Positions 61,501 through 64,000 of a stretch of 64,000 nt of DNA are shown one piece after another (the stretch's first letter is position 1; every line of letters starts with the position of its first letter). The notes under the pieces were generated by a model. The model saw nothing but the letters and a program-made list of their open reading frames with translations, had not been told where the DNA came from and ran no database searches. Source of the stretch: Azospirillum sp. TSH58. GTDB taxonomy: Bacteria; Pseudomonadota; Alphaproteobacteria; Azospirillales; Azospirillaceae. The stretch covers positions 1,502,001-1,566,000 of the forward strand of contig NZ_CP022364.1 of the NCBI RefSeq assembly GCF_003119115.1, in the 5' to 3' direction. The position numbers were made by a program, and so were the translations under genes.

Positions 61501-62178
61501 TCAGGGCGGTGGGCGGCGGCCGACGCGGGCGTCCCAGCCCAGCATCGCGACCTCGGCCACGGCTTCCAGTTCGGCGCGCTCCGCGCCGTCGCGGGCGAGG
61601 ATCGACATGCCGGCCTGCACCGTCTGCACGAAACGGGCGAGCGCGTGGAGGTCGACCGAGGCCGGAATTTCGCCCTCGGCCACGGCGCGCGTCAGGCGCT
61701 CCGTCAGGATGTCGACCGCCGAGGCGCGCGCCGACCGCACCACCTCGCCCAGTTCGGCGTGACCCTCGCTGCCGACCGCGGAGAGCGTCACCATGCAGCC
61801 GCGCGGCATGTCGCCGCGGCAGCCGGTGAGCGCCGCGGCCGAGTCCATCAGCAGCGCCATGACCGCCTCGCGCGCCGTGCCGGCGGCGGCGAACCGCCCC
61901 CAGACCAGCCCCTCGTAGCTCTTGCGGTAATGGTTCACCGCCTCGACGTAGAGCGCCTCCTTCGAGCCGAAGGCGGCGTAGAGGCTGGGCGAGGCGATCC
62001 CCATGGCCTCCGTCAGGTCGGCGATGGAGGTCGCCTCGTAGCCCTTGCTCCAGAACAGGCGGGTGGCCTGGGTCAGGGCGGCTTCGCGGTCGAACGCGCG
62101 GGGCCGTCCGCGTCCGCGGGCGGGCGGCGGCGTGTCGGTGCGGTGGTCCGCGGGCGGTGTCGGGCGTGATTTCTGCAT
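61501..62178 (-). CDS. TetR family transcriptional regulator
   Basis: A 225-residue repressor. The DNA-binding helices are AALTQATRLFWSKGYEATSI, then ADLTEAMGIASPSLYAAFGS. The C-terminal ligand domain is variable. It is divergent from an SDR gene and three related operator-like sequences (TGTATCGAnCnACACA) lie in the 150-bp region between them, one overlapping its own start. It probably represses the SDR gene and itself. Confidence 0.92.
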   Translation of the reverse strand: MQKSRPTPPADHRTDTPPPARGRGRPRAFDREAALTQATRLFWSKGYEATSIADLTEAMGIASPSLYAAFGSKEALYVEAVNHYRKSYEGLVWGRFAAAGTAREAVMALLMDSAAALTGCRGDMPRGCMVTLSAVGSEGHAELGEVVRSARASAVDILTERLTRAVAEGEIPASVDLHALARFVQTVQAGMSILARDGAERAELEAVAEVAMLGWDARVGRRPPP

Positions 62179-62314
62179 CGATCACTATGTAATCCCGCCG
62201 CCGCGTGGGGGCAACGGGCCTCGGCGTCCGTGGTCCATATTCTGTATCGATCAACACAAAAATCATTGACCGACGCGGCAAACGCCTCTAGCTGTTTTTG
62301 TATCGAACGACACA
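62174..62314. promoter_or_regulatory. TetR operator-like sites
   Basis: TGTATCGATCAACACA (62243-62258) and TGTATCGAACGACACA (62299-62314) share a TGT...ACA dyad. A weaker TGCATCGATCACTATG lies at 62174-62189 over the TetR start codon. Confidence 0.6.
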
Positions 62315-62327
62315 GAAAGGTTGGGTC

Positions 62328-63080
62328 ATGGGTGAGGCGATTGGTGATCTGGTTGGAAAGCGTGCCCTGGTGACGGGCGGGTCGCGCGGCATCGGCGCCG
62401 CCATCGCGCTGGCGCTCGCGGAGAAGGGCGCGGACGTGGCGATCTCCTACGAGCGGTCGGCCGAACGCGCCGCCGAGGTCGTCCGGGCGATCGAGGCGAA
62501 GGGCCGGCGCGGGGTCGCCGTCCAGGCCGACAGCGCCGACCCGGCGGCCATGGCGACCCTGGTCGGCCGGACGGTGGAGGCGCTCGGCGGCCTCGACATC
62601 CTGGTCAACAACGCCGGCATCGCCCGCCAGGGCATGGTCGCGGAGATGAGCCTCGCCGACATCGACGCGCTTCTCGACGTCAACGTGCGCGCCGCGGTGC
62701 TCGTCGCGCAGGCGGCCATCCGGCATCTGAAGGAGGGGGGGCGCATCGTCTTCATCGGGTCGTGCCTCGCCGACCGCATCACCGCCCCGGGCGTCACCGT
62801 CTATTCGATGACCAAGTCGGCGCAGATCGCCCTGACGCACGGCCTCGCCCGCGAACTCGGCCCGCGCGACATCACGGTGAATCTGGTCCAGCCGGGGGCG
62901 ACGAACACCGACATGAATCCGTCGGACGGCGCCCATTCCGAAATCCTGCGCTCGCAGACGCCGCTCGGCCGCTACGGCCAGCCGGAGGACGTGGCGGCGG
63001 CCGTCGCCTTCCTGGCGAGCCCGGCGGCCCGGCAGATTTCCGGGGCCACCCTGACGGTGGACGGCGGCCTGAACGCCTGA
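62328..63080 (+). CDS. SDR family oxidoreductase (FabG-like)
   Basis: A 250-residue classical short-chain dehydrogenase: TGGSRGIGAAIALALAEKGA, NNAG in LDILVNNAGIARQG, catalytic Ser in FIGSCL and YSMTK as the YxxxK pair, and PGATNTDMNPSDG. AAAGG precedes the ATG. The substrate is unknown. It is probably the target of the divergent TetR regulator. Confidence 0.93.
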   Translation: MGEAIGDLVGKRALVTGGSRGIGAAIALALAEKGADVAISYERSAERAAEVVRAIEAKGRRGVAVQADSADPAAMATLVGRTVEALGGLDILVNNAGIARQGMVAEMSLADIDALLDVNVRAAVLVAQAAIRHLKEGGRIVFIGSCLADRITAPGVTVYSMTKSAQIALTHGLARELGPRDITVNLVQPGATNTDMNPSDGAHSEILRSQTPLGRYGQPEDVAAAVAFLASPAARQISGATLTVDGGLNA

Positions 63081-63240
63081 AGCCCAAACGCCTGATTCCG
63101 GAACCGGTTCGGGGAAGCCTTTGTTCGAAAAGGCTCTCCCGGACGGCTTCGGCCAAGGATTAACGATCCGTTAACGACGAATATGGGGCGACCCGAGGAG
63201 CGCCACGCCAACACCGACGCCAGCAACGGAGACGCCACAG

Positions 63241-63309
63241 ATGCGGCACGCACCGATGAGAACGGCCGATTTCCCCGCCACCCGGCCGCCGCCGCAGGGT
63301 GCCGCCTGA
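63241..63309 (+). CDS. Possible 22-aa upstream frame overlapping the OpgC-like start
   Basis: An ATG at 63241 opens a 22-codon frame ending TGA, which overlaps the next ATG (TGATG). The peptide (MRHAPMRTADFPATRPPPQG) is of low complexity. It could couple translation or be chance. Confidence 0.25.
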   Translation: MRHAPMRTADFPATRPPPQGAA

Positions 63310-64000
63310 TGAGCCGTTCCGCGACGCTCGACGGACTGCGAGGCTATTTCCTCGTCTTCATGATGGTCAACCACGTGGTGCTGGCCGGCGGCGTGCTGCT
63401 CGCCAAGGTCAACCACGCCGAACTCGGCTATGTGCAGGACGCCCAGGGCTTCGTGCTGCTGTCGGGCATCGTCGCCGGGATGTACTACACCCGCGTCTGG
63501 ACCCAGCGCTCCCCCGAGGCGGCCCGGCGGCGCCTGTTCGCCCGCGCCCGCGAGCTGTACGTCTCGACCATGCTGGTGATCGCGCTGGTCACCGCCATGG
63601 TGGTGCTGGTCCCCGGCGCGCGGGAGCCGCTGGGCGGATTTCTCGGCCATCTGGCGTGGCTGGAGCCCGGCACCCTCCTGGCGAGCGCGCTCCTCCTGCA
63701 CTCCCCGACCTTCACGGATCTGCTGATCCAATACATCCTCTACCTCGCCGCGACGCCGCTGCTGCTCCGCCTGATCCTCGACGGCCATGCCCGCAAGGTC
63801 GCGCTGGGCAGCGCCGCGCTGTGGGCCGCCGTGCAGATGGGCCTGCACGTCCCGGTGCTGAGCGCGCTCGACGACGGGCTAGGGCGGCTCAGCGACGGGC
63901 TGGCGGTGCGCGGGCCGTTCAACCCGCTCGCCTGGCAGGTGCTCTACGTCGCCGGGCTGCTGATCGGCAGCGCGGTGCAGCGGGGCCGCTTCGACGCCGA
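63309..64000 (+). CDS. OpgC-like membrane protein (partial, cut by window end)
   Basis: The visible 230 residues begin MSRSATLDGLRGYFLVFMMV and contain at least six hydrophobic segments, as in the OpgC family that substitutes osmoregulated periplasmic glucans with succinyl groups. HVVLAGGVLLAKVNHAELGY, VQDAQGFVLLSGIVAG and LIQYILYLAATPLLLRL match the family. The C-terminus lies beyond the window. Confidence 0.85.
   Translation, partial: MSRSATLDGLRGYFLVFMMVNHVVLAGGVLLAKVNHAELGYVQDAQGFVLLSGIVAGMYYTRVWTQRSPEAARRRLFARARELYVSTMLVIALVTAMVVLVPGAREPLGGFLGHLAWLEPGTLLASALLLHSPTFTDLLIQYILYLAATPLLLRLILDGHARKVALGSAALWAAVQMGLHVPVLSALDDGLGRLSDGLAVRGPFNPLAWQVLYVAGLLIGSAVQRGRFDA

Overview
The window looks like origin-proximal primary-chromosome DNA of a GC-rich alphaproteobacterium, most probably Azospirillum or a close Rhodospirillales relative. 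The evidence is the very high GC, the split heat-shock loci (dnaK-dnaJ apart from hrcA-grpE), a SAM-II riboswitch on metZ, a phasin, isocitrate lyase with a divergent ScfR-type regulator, many chemoreceptors and c-di-GMP proteins, and the mutS/glnD/murJ/trpS neighbourhood. The genus is inferred from gene content; I could not run a search. I found no rRNA, tRNA, CRISPR array or insertion sequence.

Layout. 0-10 kb: korA, a sulfite-oxidase-like molybdoenzyme, a PAS histidine kinase split by a one-base frameshift, a PfpI/DJ-1 protein lacking its nucleophile, aceA with a divergent short-chain-acyl regulator, and fpr. 10-16 kb: a membrane-anchored GH17 protein, a phosphoribosyltransferase-like protein, and convergent HD-GYP and GGDEF genes. 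16-29 kb: dnaJ, dnaK, small unknowns, a DUF1848 protein, a PAS chemoreceptor, a CheY-like protein, grpE-hrcA, then rph-rdgB-hemW. 29-40 kb: a chemoreceptor, folA, a regulator with a divergent epimerase, gshB, a SirB1-like protein, yraN-rsmI, an LpoA-like lipoprotein, a phasin, and metZ behind a promoter, SAM-II aptamer and terminator. 40-48 kb: small proteins, mutS, glnD and a PAP2 phosphatase.

48.4-50.6 kb is the most unusual part. A gene for a plasmid-type RepA initiator is surrounded by eleven copies of a 15-17 bp motif (consensus TTGGCAATCGCCGACCA) that I did not notice elsewhere in the window. Next to it are an AT-rich stretch with an 11-bp direct repeat and nine GANTC sites (the CcrM methylation target) within 234 bp. 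This reads as an iteron replication origin embedded among essential chromosomal genes, between glnD and murJ-trpS, which are adjacent in many other alphaproteobacteria. It may be the working origin of this chromosome or a domesticated plasmid origin.

50-64 kb: a lipoprotein, a LivJ-type binding protein, a hybrid histidine kinase, murJ, trpS, pcp, two zinc/cysteine-cluster proteins, a MarR regulator, a DUF1127-like protein, a CatB-type acetyltransferase with a candidate leader, a TetR/SDR divergent pair with matching operators, and the start of an OpgC-like membrane protein cut by the window edge.

Regulation visible in the sequence includes near-identical sigma-32-like promoters before dnaK and hrcA-grpE, sigma-70-like promoters with exact 17-bp spacers before metZ, catB and the DUF1127 gene, repeated TTTGTAAA boxes between aceA and its regulator, and several intrinsic terminators. 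A recurrent oddity is 12-15 bp tandem repeats, mostly in frame, in several unrelated genes.
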